From contig NZ_CP084265.1 in assembly GCF_022879595.1 (NCBI RefSeq), positions 558,001-622,000 on the forward strand: a stretch of 64,000 nucleotides of DNA, written 5' to 3'. Below the pieces are notes generated by a model, which was not told where the DNA came from, did not search any database, and was given only the letters and a program-made list of their open reading frames with translations. The position numbers were made by a program, and so were the translations under genes. This document shows positions 20,991 to 33,548 of this stretch, in pieces (position 1 is the stretch's first letter; each line of letters begins with the position of its first letter). The DNA comes from Caballeronia sp. Lep1P3. GTDB lineage: Bacteria > Pseudomonadota > Gammaproteobacteria > Burkholderiales > Burkholderiaceae.

Positions 20991-21167
20991 GGCTAGGCAT
21001 CCCTAGAGTACAATTCAAGGTTCTCATAGTAATGCGTTTTTCCGAATCCTGACATCTCATGCCGGACTGGAACGAGAACGGAATAGAAAGAGCGCAGCCT
21101 GCTAGCGCGGTGCGCGAAAGGTGAAATGATCTCAAAATTTTTATCGAATTGCAGGGAGAGCCGCCGC

Positions 21168-21962
21168 ATGCGTGGAACCATGATCGCAGCAACCCTCGCC
21201 GCGTTGCTCGCGGGTTGCTCGACTTACGACAGCGTCACGCAGAAGATCGCGCAGAGCATCACGCCGTATCGCATCACGGTAGTGCAGGGCAATTTCGTTT
21301 CGCAGGAAGCGGCGAACCAGATGCAGGTGGGCATGTCGCGCGACCAGGTTCGCACGCTGCTCGGCACGCCGCTGCTCACGGACATGTTCCACGCGGACCG
21401 CTGGGACTACGTGTTCTACTTCAAGCGCGGCTCGACTTCCGTCGTGCAGCAGCGCGACTTTGTCGTGAACTTCGCGAGCGATCGCGTCGTGAGCTGGTCG
21501 GGTGGCGAGAATCTGCCGTCGAACCTCGAACTGCTCGCCGAGATCGACGGCGACAAGGGCGTGAAGGTCGCGAAGCCGGCGGCGGCTCCCACAGCGGCGG
21601 CGGCGTCAAGTGCGGCGTCCGCATCGGCGGTGACGGCGCCGGCTGGCCAGCCGTCCACGCAGCCGAACACGGCGGCCGCTTTCGCCGGCGACGCGAATCA
21701 GCAAGCGGCGCAAGCCGCGAACCGCGCGACGGCGCAGGTCGAAATGCCGACCGGCCGCTCGCAATCGTCGGTGCGAGCGAACGTTCCGCAAAGCCCCGGC
21801 GCGGCGCCGGGCGCGGGAAGTCAGGGCATGAATTCCCAGATCCAGTTGCAGCGCAAGCCGCAGACCATCAACATTCCCGACAGCAGCGCGGTCGGGCCGG
21901 CAAGCACGTCGCCGGCGCCTGCCAATGCGGGCGGACAAGCGCAGTTCTCCATGCCGCAGTAA
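21168..21962 (+). CDS. bamE: outer-membrane assembly lipoprotein BamE (OmlA) with long C-terminal tail
   Basis: A 264-residue lipoprotein. The lipobox LAGC puts the lipidated Cys at residue 17; the BamE core follows (YRITVVQGNFVSQEAANQMQVGMSRDQVRTLLGTPLL, then DRWDYVFYFKR), ending near residue 125. It is part of the BAM complex that inserts outer-membrane proteins, which would include the adhesin and LptD of this window. The remaining half is a low-complexity Ala/Pro/Gln/Ser tail, much longer than in E. coli BamE (about 110 residues). ATG 21168 has GGGAGA upstream; an in-frame ATG at 21126 is the alternative. Confidence 0.9.
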   Translation: MRGTMIAATLAALLAGCSTYDSVTQKIAQSITPYRITVVQGNFVSQEAANQMQVGMSRDQVRTLLGTPLLTDMFHADRWDYVFYFKRGSTSVVQQRDFVVNFASDRVVSWSGGENLPSNLELLAEIDGDKGVKVAKPAAAPTAAAASSAASASAVTAPAGQPSTQPNTAAAFAGDANQQAAQAANRATAQVEMPTGRSQSSVRANVPQSPGAAPGAGSQGMNSQIQLQRKPQTINIPDSSAVGPASTSPAPANAGGQAQFSMPQ

Positions 21963-22031
21963 CACGGGCAGCTTCAGCGGGAACGCGCGGACGCCGCGCT
22001 TCCCGCCAGCATCATTCAATACGAGACAGCC

Positions 22032-22829
22032 ATGAAGATCGCCATCGCCGGGGCGTCGGGCCGCATGGGCCGGATGCTGATCGAAACCGTTCTCAACGAC
22101 CCCGACGCGCAACTCGTCGGCGCACTCGACCGTCCGGGCGTGCCGCAACTCGGGCAGGACGCCGGTGCGCTCCTCGGCAAGACGACGGGCGTCACGCTCA
22201 CCGACGACATCGAACGCGTGTTCGCGCAAGCCGACTATCTGATCGACTTCACGCGTCCCGAAGGCACGCTCGCGCATCTGGAAGCGGCGCTGCGTCACAA
22301 CGTGAAGATGGTCATCGGCACGACCGGCTTCTCCGACGAGCAGAAGGCGCGGCTGAAGCAGGCGGGCGAAAAGATCGGCGTCGTGTTCGCGCCGAACATG
22401 AGCGTCGGCGTGAACGTGACGCTCAAGCTGCTCGAATTCGCCGCGAAGCATTTCGCGCAGGGCTACGACATCGAGATCATCGAGGCGCATCACCGGCACA
22501 AGGTCGATGCGCCGTCCGGCACCGCGCTCGCGATGGGCGAAGTGGTCGCCAACGCGCTCGGCCGCGACTTGAAGGACTGCGCCGTGTACGCGCGCGAAGG
22601 CGTGACCGGCGAACGCGATCCGTCGACCATCGGTTTCTCCGCGATTCGCGGCGGCGATATCGTCGGCGATCACACGGTGCTGTTCGCGGGCATCGGCGAG
22701 CGCGTCGAGATCACGCACAAGTCCGCGAGCCGTCTCTCGTATGCGCAGGGCGCGTTGCGCGCGGTGCGCTTTCTCGGCGCGCACGAGACGGGATTCTTCG
22801 ACATGCAGGACGTGCTCGGCCTGCGCTGA
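22032..22829 (+). CDS. dapB: 4-hydroxy-tetrahydrodipicolinate reductase
   Basis: A 265-residue DapB of lysine and meso-diaminopimelate synthesis. It has the dinucleotide motif [10 protein letters not shown] near the N-terminus and the active-site stretch [15 protein letters not shown] near residue 155. It lies 69 bp after bamE and 17 bp before the exbB-like gene, all on the plus strand. Full length, no oddities. Confidence 0.95.
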   Translation: MKIAIAGASGRMGRMLIETVLNDPDAQLVGALDRPGVPQLGQDAGALLGKTTGVTLTDDIERVFAQADYLIDFTRPEGTLAHLEAALRHNVKMVIGTTGFSDEQKARLKQAGEKIGVVFAPNMSVGVNVTLKLLEFAAKHFAQGYDIEIIEAHHRHKVDAPSGTALAMGEVVANALGRDLKDCAVYAREGVTGERDPSTIGFSAIRGGDIVGDHTVLFAGIGERVEITHKSASRLSYAQGALRAVRFLGAHETGFFDMQDVLGLR

Positions 22830-22846
22830 GACCGCATTCGCCGACG

Positions 22847-23512
22847 ATGGCCGCAACGGGCGTCATCCACTATCTGCAAAGCGGCGATGCCGTGACGCAT
22901 GCGGTCGCGGCCGTGCTGCTCGCGATGTCGCTCGCGAGTTGGTGCTTTCTGCTCGTGAAGGCGTGGATGCTCGCGCGCGCCAAGTGGCAAGGTCCGCGCG
23001 CGTTGCAGCGCTTCTGGCAGGCGGCGACGCTGAAAGAAGGCATCGGCGCGTTGCGAAGCGCGGATCGCGAGCGCGTATTTCTGCCGCTCGCCGAGGCGGC
23101 GTGGCGCGCATCCGAAGCCGAGGTGCCCGGCGCGCTGCTCGCGCGCGTCGAACGGAATGAGCGCGTTTTACGCGCATTGCGTCAGGCGTTGCTGAACTCG
23201 CAACGCCGGCTGGAATTCGGGCAAGTGCTGCTCGCGTCGGTGGGCAGCACCGCGCCGTTCGTCGGCTTGCTGGGCACGGTCTGGGGCATCTATCACGCGC
23301 TCGGCAGCATCGCGGCGAGCGGACAGGCGCTGATCGAAAACGTCGCGGCTCCGGTTGGCGAGGCGCTCATCATGACGGCATTCGGGCTTGTCGTCGCGAT
23401 TCCCGCCGTGCTCGCGTACAACGTGCTCGGCCGCTACGTGCGGCAGGTTTCGGAAGAGCTGGACGGCTTCGCGCACGACCTGCACGCGTTCGTCTGCGGC
23501 GAGTCGAAGTAG
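22847..23512 (+). CDS. exbB: MotA/TolQ/ExbB proton channel family protein
   Basis: A 221-residue inner-membrane protein with three predicted membrane helices (about 13-33, 120-150 and 165-190) and the family core VGSTAPFVGLLGTVWGIYHAL followed by PVGEALIMTAFGLVVAIPAVLAYN. With the ExbD-like protein that follows it would form a proton-driven motor that energises TonB (or a Tol system). No tonB lies nearby, so ExbB is chosen from pairing with ExbD rather than from a complete operon. The longer open frame upstream belongs to another frame of bamE/dapB. Confidence 0.85.
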   Translation: MAATGVIHYLQSGDAVTHAVAAVLLAMSLASWCFLLVKAWMLARAKWQGPRALQRFWQAATLKEGIGALRSADRERVFLPLAEAAWRASEAEVPGALLARVERNERVLRALRQALLNSQRRLEFGQVLLASVGSTAPFVGLLGTVWGIYHALGSIAASGQALIENVAAPVGEALIMTAFGLVVAIPAVLAYNVLGRYVRQVSEELDGFAHDLHAFVCGESK

Positions 23513-23521
23513 GAGCGCGCG

Positions 23522-23938
23522 ATGGCCTTCGGCGGACTCGACAACAAGCCCAACGGCTCGCCGATGGCCGAGATCAACATGACGCCGCTCATCGACGTCA
23601 TGCTCGTGCTGCTCGTGATCTTCATCATCACCGCGCCGCTTTTCACGCACGCGATCCCGCTCGACTTGCCGAAAGTCGCATCGCAGGCGGCGCGCGAGAC
23701 GCCGCAGACCATCACGCTTTCAATCGACGGCGCCGGCAGGCTCTACTGGAACGACGCGCCCATCACCGCCGACGCGATGCGCGCGCGCTTCGCTGCCGCG
23801 GGCAAGGCCGCCGACAAGCCGGAGTTGCATCTGCGGGCGTCGGGCGCGGCGCGCTACGAAGTCGTCGCGCAGGTGATGGGCGCGGCGCAGCAGGCCGGCA
23901 TCACGCGAATCGGGTTCGTCACCGAGCCGGTGCAATAA
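23522..23938 (+). CDS. exbD: ExbD/TolR family biopolymer transport protein
   Basis: A 138-residue protein with one N-terminal membrane helix that carries the essential Asp (Asp25 in MTPLIDVMLVLLVIF) and a periplasmic domain ending in GITRIGFVTEPV. It is the partner of the proton channel gene 9 bp upstream. GGAGCG precedes the ATG. Confidence 0.9.
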   Translation: MAFGGLDNKPNGSPMAEINMTPLIDVMLVLLVIFIITAPLFTHAIPLDLPKVASQAARETPQTITLSIDGAGRLYWNDAPITADAMRARFAAAGKAADKPELHLRASGAARYEVVAQVMGAAQQAGITRIGFVTEPVQ

Positions 23939-24007
23939 AGCCGCGTCCGCGTTTTCCGCCCACTGCGCGAAGCTCGCCCGGCGCGCCAGCGCACGCGGGC
24001 GCGACGG

Positions 24008-24013
24008 TATAAT
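24008..24013 (+). promoter_or_regulatory. probable -10 element upstream of leuS
   Basis: A consensus TATAAT 149 bp before the leuS ATG in the 223-bp gap after exbD. No good -35 at 17 bp. It implies a leader of roughly 140 nt, in which I see no clear attenuator. Confidence 0.45.
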
Positions 24014-24149
24014 CCCCTTTGCCCGTCCGGTGCGGCTGCGAGTTCGGCAGACGCATCCCAATCAAGACCGATTCAGCGGCAGAGGCCACGCGCGGCGCGT
24101 TCCGCATCGACGTGGCGAGTCCCGAGGTCCGTTCCCAGCATCAGCGTAA

Positions 24150-26756
<2,607 letters not shown>

Positions 26757-26797
26757 TGCGGCCCATGCGTCCGATGCTCAAAACCAGAGGAGTGGAT

Positions 26798-27376
26798 GTG
26801 ACAGGTCTTGCGGACACGAAAGGCGTGAGCAGGCGTTCGTTTCTGGCGCTCGCATGCGGTGCGCTCGCGCTGTCCGCGTGCGGTTTCCAGTTGCGCGGCC
26901 AGCAGGATTACGCGTTCAAGCGCCTCGCCGTCACCGGCGGCGCGCCGCAGATGGTCGCGCGGCTCGAGCGCATGGTGCAGGGCGGAAGCGATACGGTCGT
27001 CGTGAGGCCGTCGGAGAAGCCGGACGCGACGCTGGTTCTTTCCGAGGGACAAGGCCTCAGGACTTTGAGTCTGAACTCGCAGGGCGTCATCGAGGAGTAC
27101 GAACTCGTCTACAATCTGAGCTATAGCCTCGTGGGCGCGGACGGCACCGTGCTGATCCCGCCGAGCGCGATCGCGCTCAACCGGGCGATGACCTATAGCA
27201 ACCAGTACACGCTCGCGAAACAGCAGGAAGCGACGCTGCTTTACAACGACATGCGCAACGACGCCGTCGACCAGTTGACGCGCCGGCTCGCGGCCGTGCG
27301 CTCGCTGCATCCGACGCCGGGCGAGCAGACGCCGGGCATCGCGCCGCGCGCGCCGCTGCCGACGCCGCCGCTTTGA
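26798..27376 (+). CDS. lptE: LPS-assembly lipoprotein LptE
   Basis: A 192-residue lipoprotein starting from GTG 26798, which has AGAGGA six bases upstream; the longer in-frame start ATG 26756 overlaps the leuS stop and is the alternative (206 residues). The signal has a twin-Arg-like SRRSF and lipobox LSAC (Cys28), then CGFQLRGQQDYAFKRL, the LptE start. It plugs the LptD barrel (gene at 59275) to deliver LPS to the outer leaflet. The leuS-lptE-holA order is usual in proteobacteria. Confidence 0.88.
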   Translation: MTGLADTKGVSRRSFLALACGALALSACGFQLRGQQDYAFKRLAVTGGAPQMVARLERMVQGGSDTVVVRPSEKPDATLVLSEGQGLRTLSLNSQGVIEEYELVYNLSYSLVGADGTVLIPPSAIALNRAMTYSNQYTLAKQQEATLLYNDMRNDAVDQLTRRLAAVRSLHPTPGEQTPGIAPRAPLPTPPL

Positions 27377-27395
27377 CGGCGGCAGACGCTTCATC

Positions 27396-28469
27396 ATGCA
27401 ACTGAAGCTCGACGCGCTCGAAGCGCACCTCGCGAAAGGCCTGAAGGCGCTCTACGTCGTCTATGGCGACGAGCACCTGCTCGCGCAGGAAGCGTGCGAC
27501 CGCATCCGGGCCGCCGCGCGCGCGGGCGGCTTCACCGATCGCACGGTGTTCACGGTCGAGCGCGGCTTCGACTGGAGCGCGCTCATCGGCGCGACGCAGT
27601 CGATGTCGCTCTTCGGCGACCGTCAACTTATCGAACTGCGCATTCCAGGCGGCAAGCCGGGCAAGGAAGGCGCCGAAGCGCTGAAGACGCTCGCCGCCGC
27701 CGACAACCCCGACGTCGTCACGCTCATCACGCTGCCGCGCCTCGATTCCGCTACGCAGAAATCCGCGTGGTTCACGGCGCTCATCGGCGCGGGCGTCGCG
27801 CTCAAGATCGATCCGGTCGAGCGCGCGCAGTTGCCCATGTGGGTCGGCCAGCGGCTCGGGATGCAAGGCCAGCGCGTCGCACCGGGCGAGGAAGGGCGGC
27901 GCGCGCTCCTTTTCATCGCGGAGCGCGTCGAGGGCAATCTGCTCGCCGCGCATCAGGAAATCCAGAAGCTTGGGCTGCTGTATCCGCAGGGCGTGCTCAG
28001 TTTCGAGGAGATTCACGACGCGGTGCTGAACGTCGCGCGCTATGACGTCTTCAAGCTCAACGAGGCGATGCTGACCGGCGACGTCGCCCGGCTTTCGCGC
28101 ATGCTCGACGGACTCAAGGGCGAAGGCGAAGCCGCCGTGCTGGTGCTGTGGGCGCTCGTCGACGAAGTCCGCACGCTGCTGCGCATCAAGCGCGGCGTGG
28201 CGTCGGGCAAGCCGCTCGCGACGCTTCTGCGCGAGAACCGCGTGTGGGGACCGCGCGAGCGGCTGATCGGTCCGGCGCTTTCGCGCGTGACGGAAGACGC
28301 GCTCGAACGCGCGCTCTCGCTCGCGGCGCGGCTGGATCGGCAAGTGAAAGGGCTGTCGGGCAGTTCCGGCCGGCGCGGCAGCGAGCCGCCGCCCGATCCG
28401 TGGGCGGGCATGTTCGAACTGGCGATGGCCGTCGCTCATGGCGGCGGGAACCCACGACCGCGTCGCTGA
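27396..28469 (+). CDS. holA: DNA polymerase III delta subunit
   Basis: A 357-residue clamp-loader subunit. The N-terminal VYGDEHLLAQEACDRIRAAAR and the later LLAAHQEIQKLGLL and DVFKLNEAMLTGD motifs are those of HolA. It opens the beta clamp within the clamp-loader complex. It lies 19 bp after lptE in the same operon. The final 30 residues are Arg/Gly/Pro rich. Confidence 0.92.
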   Translation: MQLKLDALEAHLAKGLKALYVVYGDEHLLAQEACDRIRAAARAGGFTDRTVFTVERGFDWSALIGATQSMSLFGDRQLIELRIPGGKPGKEGAEALKTLAAADNPDVVTLITLPRLDSATQKSAWFTALIGAGVALKIDPVERAQLPMWVGQRLGMQGQRVAPGEEGRRALLFIAERVEGNLLAAHQEIQKLGLLYPQGVLSFEEIHDAVLNVARYDVFKLNEAMLTGDVARLSRMLDGLKGEGEAAVLVLWALVDEVRTLLRIKRGVASGKPLATLLRENRVWGPRERLIGPALSRVTEDALERALSLAARLDRQVKGLSGSSGRRGSEPPPDPWAGMFELAMAVAHGGGNPRPRR

Positions 28470-28579
28470 AAACGCATCGCGGCTTAGAATGATTCCTTGC
28501 GCGTCCGATTCACGCGGACGCGATTCTCAGAAGCGCCGCCGCGCCCGAGATGCGCCACCGGCACACGGAACACACGCAC

Positions 28580-29851
28580 ATGAACATCGACCAGTACATG
28601 ACCGACCTCGGCCGCCGCGCGCGCGCGGCGTCACGCGCGATGGCGCGGGCGTCGACGGCGGCGAAGAACGCGGCGCTCGTCGCGGTGGCGAGCGGCATCG
28701 AGCGCGAGCGCGACGCGCTCAAGGCCGCGAACGCTCGCGATCTCGCGCGGGCGCGCGAGAAAGGACACGACGCCGCGTTCATCGACCGCCTGACGCTCTC
28801 CGACAAGGCGCTCGGCACGATGGTCGAAGGCTTGCGCCAGGTGGCGTCGCTGGCCGATCCGATCGGCGAAATCAGCGGTCTCAAATATCGTCCGACGGGC
28901 ATTCAGGTCGGGCAGATGCGCGTGCCGCTCGGCGTCATCGGCATCATCTACGAATCGCGTCCGAACGTGACTATCGACGCCGCCGCGCTCTGCCTGAAAT
29001 CCGGGAACGCGACGATTCTGCGCGGCGGCTCCGAAGCGCTCGAATGCAACACCGCGCTCGCGAAGCTCATCGGCGAGGGATTGCAGGCGGCCGGGCTGCC
29101 GCAGGACGCCGTGCAGGTTGTCGAGACGGCGGATCGCGCGGCTGTCGGCAAGCTCATCACGATGACCGAATTCGTCGACGTGATCGTGCCGCGCGGCGGC
29201 AAGAGCCTGATCGCGCGGCTAATGGAAGAGTCGCGCGTGCCGATGATCAAGCATCTCGACGGCATCTGCCACGTTTACGTGGACGACCGCGCGGATCTCG
29301 CGAAGGCTGCCGCGATTTGCGACAACGCGAAGACGCATCGCTACGGAACGTGCAACACGATGGAAACGCTGCTCGTCGCGCGCGGCATTGCCGCGCAAGC
29401 GTTGCCGGAACTGGCGCGCGCGTTTCAGGCGAAGGATGTGGAGCTGCGCGTGGACGGGCACGCGCGCGCGGTGCTGGAAGCCGCGAATATCGGCTCGCTC
29501 GTGGACGCGGCCGAAGCCGACTGGAGCACCGAATATCTCGCGCCGGTGCTGGCGGTGAAGATCGTCGACGGTCTCGATGACGCCATCGGACATATCAACG
29601 CCTACGGCTCGCATCACACGGACGCGATCGTCACCGAAGATCACGATCGCGCGATGCGCTTCCTGCGCGAAGTCGATTCTGCGAGCGTGATGGTGAACGC
29701 GTCGACGCGCTTCGCGGACGGCTTCGAATTCGGGCTGGGCGCCGAGATCGGCATCTCGAACGACAAACTGCACGCGCGCGGACCCGTCGGGCTGGAAGGG
29801 CTGACGTCGCTCAAATACGTGGTCCTCGGCCACGGCGAAGTGCGCCAATAA
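28580..29851 (+). CDS. proA: gamma-glutamyl phosphate reductase
   Basis: A 423-residue NADPH-dependent reductase of proline synthesis, with active-site Cys258 in [11 protein letters not shown], the [31 protein letters not shown] core and the terminal [19 protein letters not shown] signature. The start MNIDQYM at 28580 is preferred to an in-frame ATG at 28550 that adds ten His/Thr-rich residues. Located 110 bp after holA. Confidence 0.94.
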   Translation: MNIDQYMTDLGRRARAASRAMARASTAAKNAALVAVASGIERERDALKAANARDLARAREKGHDAAFIDRLTLSDKALGTMVEGLRQVASLADPIGEISGLKYRPTGIQVGQMRVPLGVIGIIYESRPNVTIDAAALCLKSGNATILRGGSEALECNTALAKLIGEGLQAAGLPQDAVQVVETADRAAVGKLITMTEFVDVIVPRGGKSLIARLMEESRVPMIKHLDGICHVYVDDRADLAKAAAICDNAKTHRYGTCNTMETLLVARGIAAQALPELARAFQAKDVELRVDGHARAVLEAANIGSLVDAAEADWSTEYLAPVLAVKIVDGLDDAIGHINAYGSHHTDAIVTEDHDRAMRFLREVDSASVMVNASTRFADGFEFGLGAEIGISNDKLHARGPVGLEGLTSLKYVVLGHGEVRQ

Positions 29852-29873
29852 GAACCATCGAACCCTAACAACG

Positions 29874-30290
29874 ATGCTCTGGATCAAGTCGCTGCATATC
29901 GTGCTGGTCGCCTCGTGGTTTGCCGGCCTCTTTTATCTGCCGCGCATTTACGTGAATCTGGCGATGGAGAAGGACCCGGCGGCCACGGCCCGCCTTCTTC
30001 TGATGGCACGGAAGCTCTTTCGCTTCATGACGTTCATCGCGGTGCCGGCGCTTGCTTGCGGGCTGTGGCTATGGCTCGTAGTCGGCATCGGGCGCGGGCA
30101 GGGCTGGCTGCACGCGAAGCTCACGATCGTCGTGCTTCTGATCGTCTATCACGCGTATTGCGGACGCTTGCTGCGCACGTTCCAGCGCGGCGAGAACACG
30201 CGCTCGGACAAGTGGTATCGCATGTTCAACGAGTTGCCGGTGCTGGGGCTTCTCGGCGCGACGCTGCTCGTCGTCATCAAGCCGTTTTGA
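29874..30290 (+). CDS. HemJ/CopD-like integral membrane protein (UPF0093)
   Basis: A 138-residue protein with four hydrophobic helices. The N-terminal LHIVLVASWFAGLFYLPRIYVNLAM and central GWLHAKLTIVVLLIVYHAYCGRLLR match the HemJ family, a protoporphyrinogen IX oxidase of bacteria that lack HemG/HemY; the conserved His in LHIV and Lys in HAKL are visible. Databases often label it a CopD-family membrane protein. It begins 22 bp after proA. HemJ activity is inferred from motifs. Confidence 0.72.
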   Translation: MLWIKSLHIVLVASWFAGLFYLPRIYVNLAMEKDPAATARLLLMARKLFRFMTFIAVPALACGLWLWLVVGIGRGQGWLHAKLTIVVLLIVYHAYCGRLLRTFQRGENTRSDKWYRMFNELPVLGLLGATLLVVIKPF

Positions 30291-30355
30291 AGCGGCATTT
30301 ATCGAGGCTTTACCGCGAGCACACGAGCGATTGCGCGTTTTCAGCGCGCTAACGC

Positions 30356-31195
30356 CTAGGTTCCTACCCGCCGGCCTTCCAGAACGTCCTTCGTTTCCGC
30401 GAGCTTCTCCGCGAGCGCCGGCCCGCGCGCCAGCGCAAGCCCGACCGCCAGAATGTCGCCGATTGCGAGATGCGAAACGCGCGACGTCATCGGCGAAAAA
30501 ATATCCGTGTCTTCATCGACATTTGCAAATAGCCCGACGGTCGCGAGGCGCGCGAGCGGCGAATTGCCGTGCGTGATCGCGATGACTTTCGCGCCGCCGT
30601 TGAGCGCCGACTTGCACGCTTCGAGGATGTCGCGGGTGCGGCCGGTGTTGGAAATGGCGACGACGACATCGCCCGCGCCGAGCAGCGCCGCCGACGTCGT
30701 GTAAGTGTGGGGGTCCGAATACGCGACCGACGGCACGCCGAGGCGGAAGAACTTGTGCTGCATGTCCAGCGCGGCGATGCCCGAGCCGCCCGCACCGTAA
30801 AACTCGATTCGCCGCGCATTCGAAAGAATCCCGATCGCCGCCGCGACGCTGTCCGACGACAAACTGTTGCGCACGGCAATGAGCGCGCCGATGGTCCGGT
30901 CGAGCACTTTGGCCGCCACGCCGGCGGGCGGCTCGTCGGCGCGCACGTCGCGGTACACGGTGGGGACGTCCGCCGCCACGCTTTGCGCAAGGCGAATCTT
31001 GAATTCACGAAAGCCCGAAAAGCCGAGCGCCTGACAAAAACGCGCGATGGTCGGCTGGCTGACGCCGGCGTGCGCGGCGAAATCGGTCATCGAGAGGTCG
31101 AGCACTTCGCGCGGCGCCGCCAGCACGTAGTCGGCAAGTTTGCGTTCCGAGGGGCGCAACTGCTCGCGCATCGCTTCGACTTGGGACAGCAACAT
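30356..31195 (-). CDS. hexR: RpiR/HexR-family transcriptional regulator
   Basis: A 279-residue regulator with an N-terminal RpiR helix-turn-helix (about 1-80; MTDFAAHAGVSQPTIARFCQALGFSGFREFKIRL) and a C-terminal SIS sugar-phosphate-binding domain (about 125-260; EFYGAGGSGIAALDMQHKFFRLG, VAISNTGRTRDILEAC). HexR senses 2-dehydro-3-deoxy-6-phosphogluconate and represses Entner-Doudoroff genes. It is divergent from edd, and two HexR-like palindromes lie between them, which supports the name. Confidence 0.88.
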   Translation of the reverse strand: MLLSQVEAMREQLRPSERKLADYVLAAPREVLDLSMTDFAAHAGVSQPTIARFCQALGFSGFREFKIRLAQSVAADVPTVYRDVRADEPPAGVAAKVLDRTIGALIAVRNSLSSDSVAAAIGILSNARRIEFYGAGGSGIAALDMQHKFFRLGVPSVAYSDPHTYTTSAALLGAGDVVVAISNTGRTRDILEACKSALNGGAKVIAITHGNSPLARLATVGLFANVDEDTDIFSPMTSRVSHLAIGDILAVGLALARGPALAEKLAETKDVLEGRRVGT

Positions 31196-31250
31196 CGGAA
31201 AACTCGCCTAAGCTGGAAATTTGCCTGCGACTATAGCCGATGAATCGATC

Positions 31251-31265
31251 TGTACAAATACTACA
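31251..31265. promoter_or_regulatory. HexR-like operator 1 (hexR side)
   Basis: Inverted repeat TGTAC-N5-CTACA, nine of ten arm positions symmetric around TGTAG/CTACA. It lies 56 bp upstream of the hexR start, placed for autorepression. Confidence 0.6.
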
Positions 31266-31371
31266 TAACCAGACGTGCCAAAACTAGGTGATTTCCCTGA
31301 GAGGCAGGCGGACAAAGCGCCGCAGTTACGCGCTCGCTGAAGAAACTTAGGCGTGTGATGCGTTGTCATCG

Positions 31372-31386
31372 TGTAGTTTTTCTACT
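31372..31386. promoter_or_regulatory. HexR-like operator 2 (edd side)
   Basis: Inverted repeat TGTAG-N5-CTACT, the same motif as operator 1 with nine of ten arm positions symmetric, 126 bp upstream of the edd ATG. A 13-bp perfect tandem duplication (31472-31484, 31485-31497) lies between it and the edd ribosome site. Confidence 0.6.
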
Positions 31387-31511
31387 AACATCTGCGAGAC
31401 GGCAGAACGACACGATAACGACGCAGCCGCCGTTCCTCGCGATTGACCCAACCCTCAAAACTCGACGGCAGCGCGCCGGAGTGACGCGCCGGAGTGAGAT
31501 AAGGAGCTTCG

Positions 31512-33464
31512 ATGGTTTCCCCGCATCCGCAACTCAAGAAAGTCACCGACCGCGTGATCGAGCGCAGCAAAGCGACGCGCGCGGCGTATCTCGCGCGCAT
31601 CGACGCCGCGCATGGCAAATTCCCGGCGCGCGGCGCGCTATCCTGCGCGAACCTCGCGCATGGTTTTGCCGGGCTGGAAGGCCAGGAAAAGTTCGCGATC
31701 AAGGCCGTGCGCGAGCCGAATATCGGCATCGTGTCGTCGTATAACGAGATGCTTTCGGCGCATGCGCCGTACAAGAGCTTCCCGGACATCATCAAGCAGG
31801 CGGCGCGCGAACACGGCGGCATCGCGCAGTTCGCGGGCGGCGTGCCGGCCATGTGCGACGGCATCACGCAAGGCAACGCGGGCATGGAACTGTCGCTCTT
31901 CTCGCGCGAAGTCATCGCGATGAGCACGGCCGTCGCGCTCACGCACAACATGTTCGACGCCGCGCTGTGCCTCGGCGTGTGCGACAAGATCGTGCCGGGA
32001 CTGGCTATCGGCGCGTTGCAGTTCGGGCATCTGCCGACCATTTTCGTACCCGCCGGCCCGATGACGAGCGGCCTCACCAACGACGACAAGGCGAAGGTCC
32101 GGCAGGAGTTCGCCACGGGCAAGTGCAACCGGGACGCGCTTCTCGAAGCGGAAGCCGCGGCGTATCACGGACACGGCACCTGCACGTTCTACGGCACGGC
32201 GAACAGCAATCAGATGCTGATGGAAGTCATGGGCCTGCATCTGCCGAGCGCCGCGTTCGTGCATCCGCATACGCCGCTGCGCGATGCGCTCACCGCCGAA
32301 GCCGCGCGCCGCGTGCTGGATCTCACGCTCGAGCGCGGCAACTACACGCCGATCGGTCATGTCGTCGATGAAAAAGCGATCGTGAACGGCATCGTCGCGC
32401 TGCTCGCGACGGGCGGTTCCACCAATCACACGCTGCATCTCGTGGCGATTGCGCGCGCGGCGGGCATCGTCATCGACTGGAACGATTTCGACGAACTTTC
32501 GCAAGTCGTGCCGCTCCTCGCGAAGATCTATCCGAACGGCAAGGCCGACGTGAACCACTTCCACGCGGCCGGCGGCGTGGCGTTTCTCGTGCGCAATCTG
32601 CTCGAAGGCGGGCTGCTGCATGAGGACGTGCAGACGGTCGCGGGCCGCGGCTTGTCGCATTACACGAAGGAACCCAAGCTCATCGACGGCAAGCTGCAAT
32701 GGGTCGACGGCGCCGCGGAAAGCCACGACACGAAGGTGCTGCGCGGCATCGGCGAGCCGTTCCAGCCGGATGGCGGGCTGCGCCTGATGCAGGGCAAGCT
32801 CGGGCGCGGCGTCATCAAGATTTCGGCGGTCGCGCCGGAGCATCGCGTGGTGAAAGCGCCGGCGATCGTCTTCAATTCGCAGGAAGAAGTGCAGGCAGCG
32901 TTCGATAACGGCGAGCTGAAGCGCGATTTCGTCGCGGTCGTGCGCTTTCAAGGCGCGCGTGCGAACGGCATGCCGGAACTGCATCGGTTGACGCCGCTTC
33001 TCGGCGTGTTGCAGGATCAGGGCTTTCACGTCGCGCTCGTGACGGACGGGCGCATGTCGGGCGCATCCGGGAAGGTGCCGGCGGTCATCCACGTTTCGCC
33101 GGAGACGCTGTTGCAAGGGCCGCTCGGCAAGGTTCGCACGGGCGACATGCTGGTGATCGATGCGCCGGCCGGCGTGCTGGATATCGACATCGACGAGAAC
33201 GAGTGGGCGTCGCGCCCTGTCGAAGCGCCTTTGAACCAGGCGGAAAACGAAGTCGGCTTCGGGCGCGAGTTGTTCGGCGTGTTTCGCAATGCAGCGTTGC
33301 CGGCGGAAGAGGGCGCGTCGGTATTCGGCGCGCTGATCGGCGCAGCGCCCGCGCAAGACGGGCACGCGGACGGCGCGGCTGCGGGACGGGAACGGCACGC
33401 GCTTCACGACAATGCGCGCGCGGCGGCATCGGCGCTCAACAAGGCGCACGCGACGCAGCACTGA
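31512..33464 (+). CDS. edd: phosphogluconate dehydratase
   Basis: A 650-residue Edd of the IlvD/Edd family, which dehydrates 6-phosphogluconate to 2-dehydro-3-deoxy-6-phosphogluconate using a 4Fe-4S cluster. Candidate cluster cysteines Cys157 (LCLGVCDK) and Cys224 ([15 protein letters not shown]) are present, as is the [13 protein letters not shown] motif. E. coli Edd has about 603 residues; here the last 40 or so are an Ala/His-rich tail. AAGGAG precedes the ATG. eda follows after 84 bp. Regulation by HexR is likely from the two operators upstream. Confidence 0.93.
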   Translation: MVSPHPQLKKVTDRVIERSKATRAAYLARIDAAHGKFPARGALSCANLAHGFAGLEGQEKFAIKAVREPNIGIVSSYNEMLSAHAPYKSFPDIIKQAAREHGGIAQFAGGVPAMCDGITQGNAGMELSLFSREVIAMSTAVALTHNMFDAALCLGVCDKIVPGLAIGALQFGHLPTIFVPAGPMTSGLTNDDKAKVRQEFATGKCNRDALLEAEAAAYHGHGTCTFYGTANSNQMLMEVMGLHLPSAAFVHPHTPLRDALTAEAARRVLDLTLERGNYTPIGHVVDEKAIVNGIVALLATGGSTNHTLHLVAIARAAGIVIDWNDFDELSQVVPLLAKIYPNGKADVNHFHAAGGVAFLVRNLLEGGLLHEDVQTVAGRGLSHYTKEPKLIDGKLQWVDGAAESHDTKVLRGIGEPFQPDGGLRLMQGKLGRGVIKISAVAPEHRVVKAPAIVFNSQEEVQAAFDNGELKRDFVAVVRFQGARANGMPELHRLTPLLGVLQDQGFHVALVTDGRMSGASGKVPAVIHVSPETLLQGPLGKVRTGDMLVIDAPAGVLDIDIDENEWASRPVEAPLNQAENEVGFGRELFGVFRNAALPAEEGASVFGALIGAAPAQDGHADGAAAGRERHALHDNARAAASALNKAHATQH

Positions 33465-33548
33465 ATCTCCGAGCCGACGGAAAACCGCTCGAATCAGAAA
33501 CCCGCGGACTGTCCGATAAGGCGCCGCTTAAAACAGGAGTCGCATCAA

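Noticed and set aside
20991..21167. Fur box between fur and bamE
   Set aside because: Short AT-rich stretches resemble half sites (ATTACTATGAGAA) but no 19-bp palindrome with acceptable symmetry was found.
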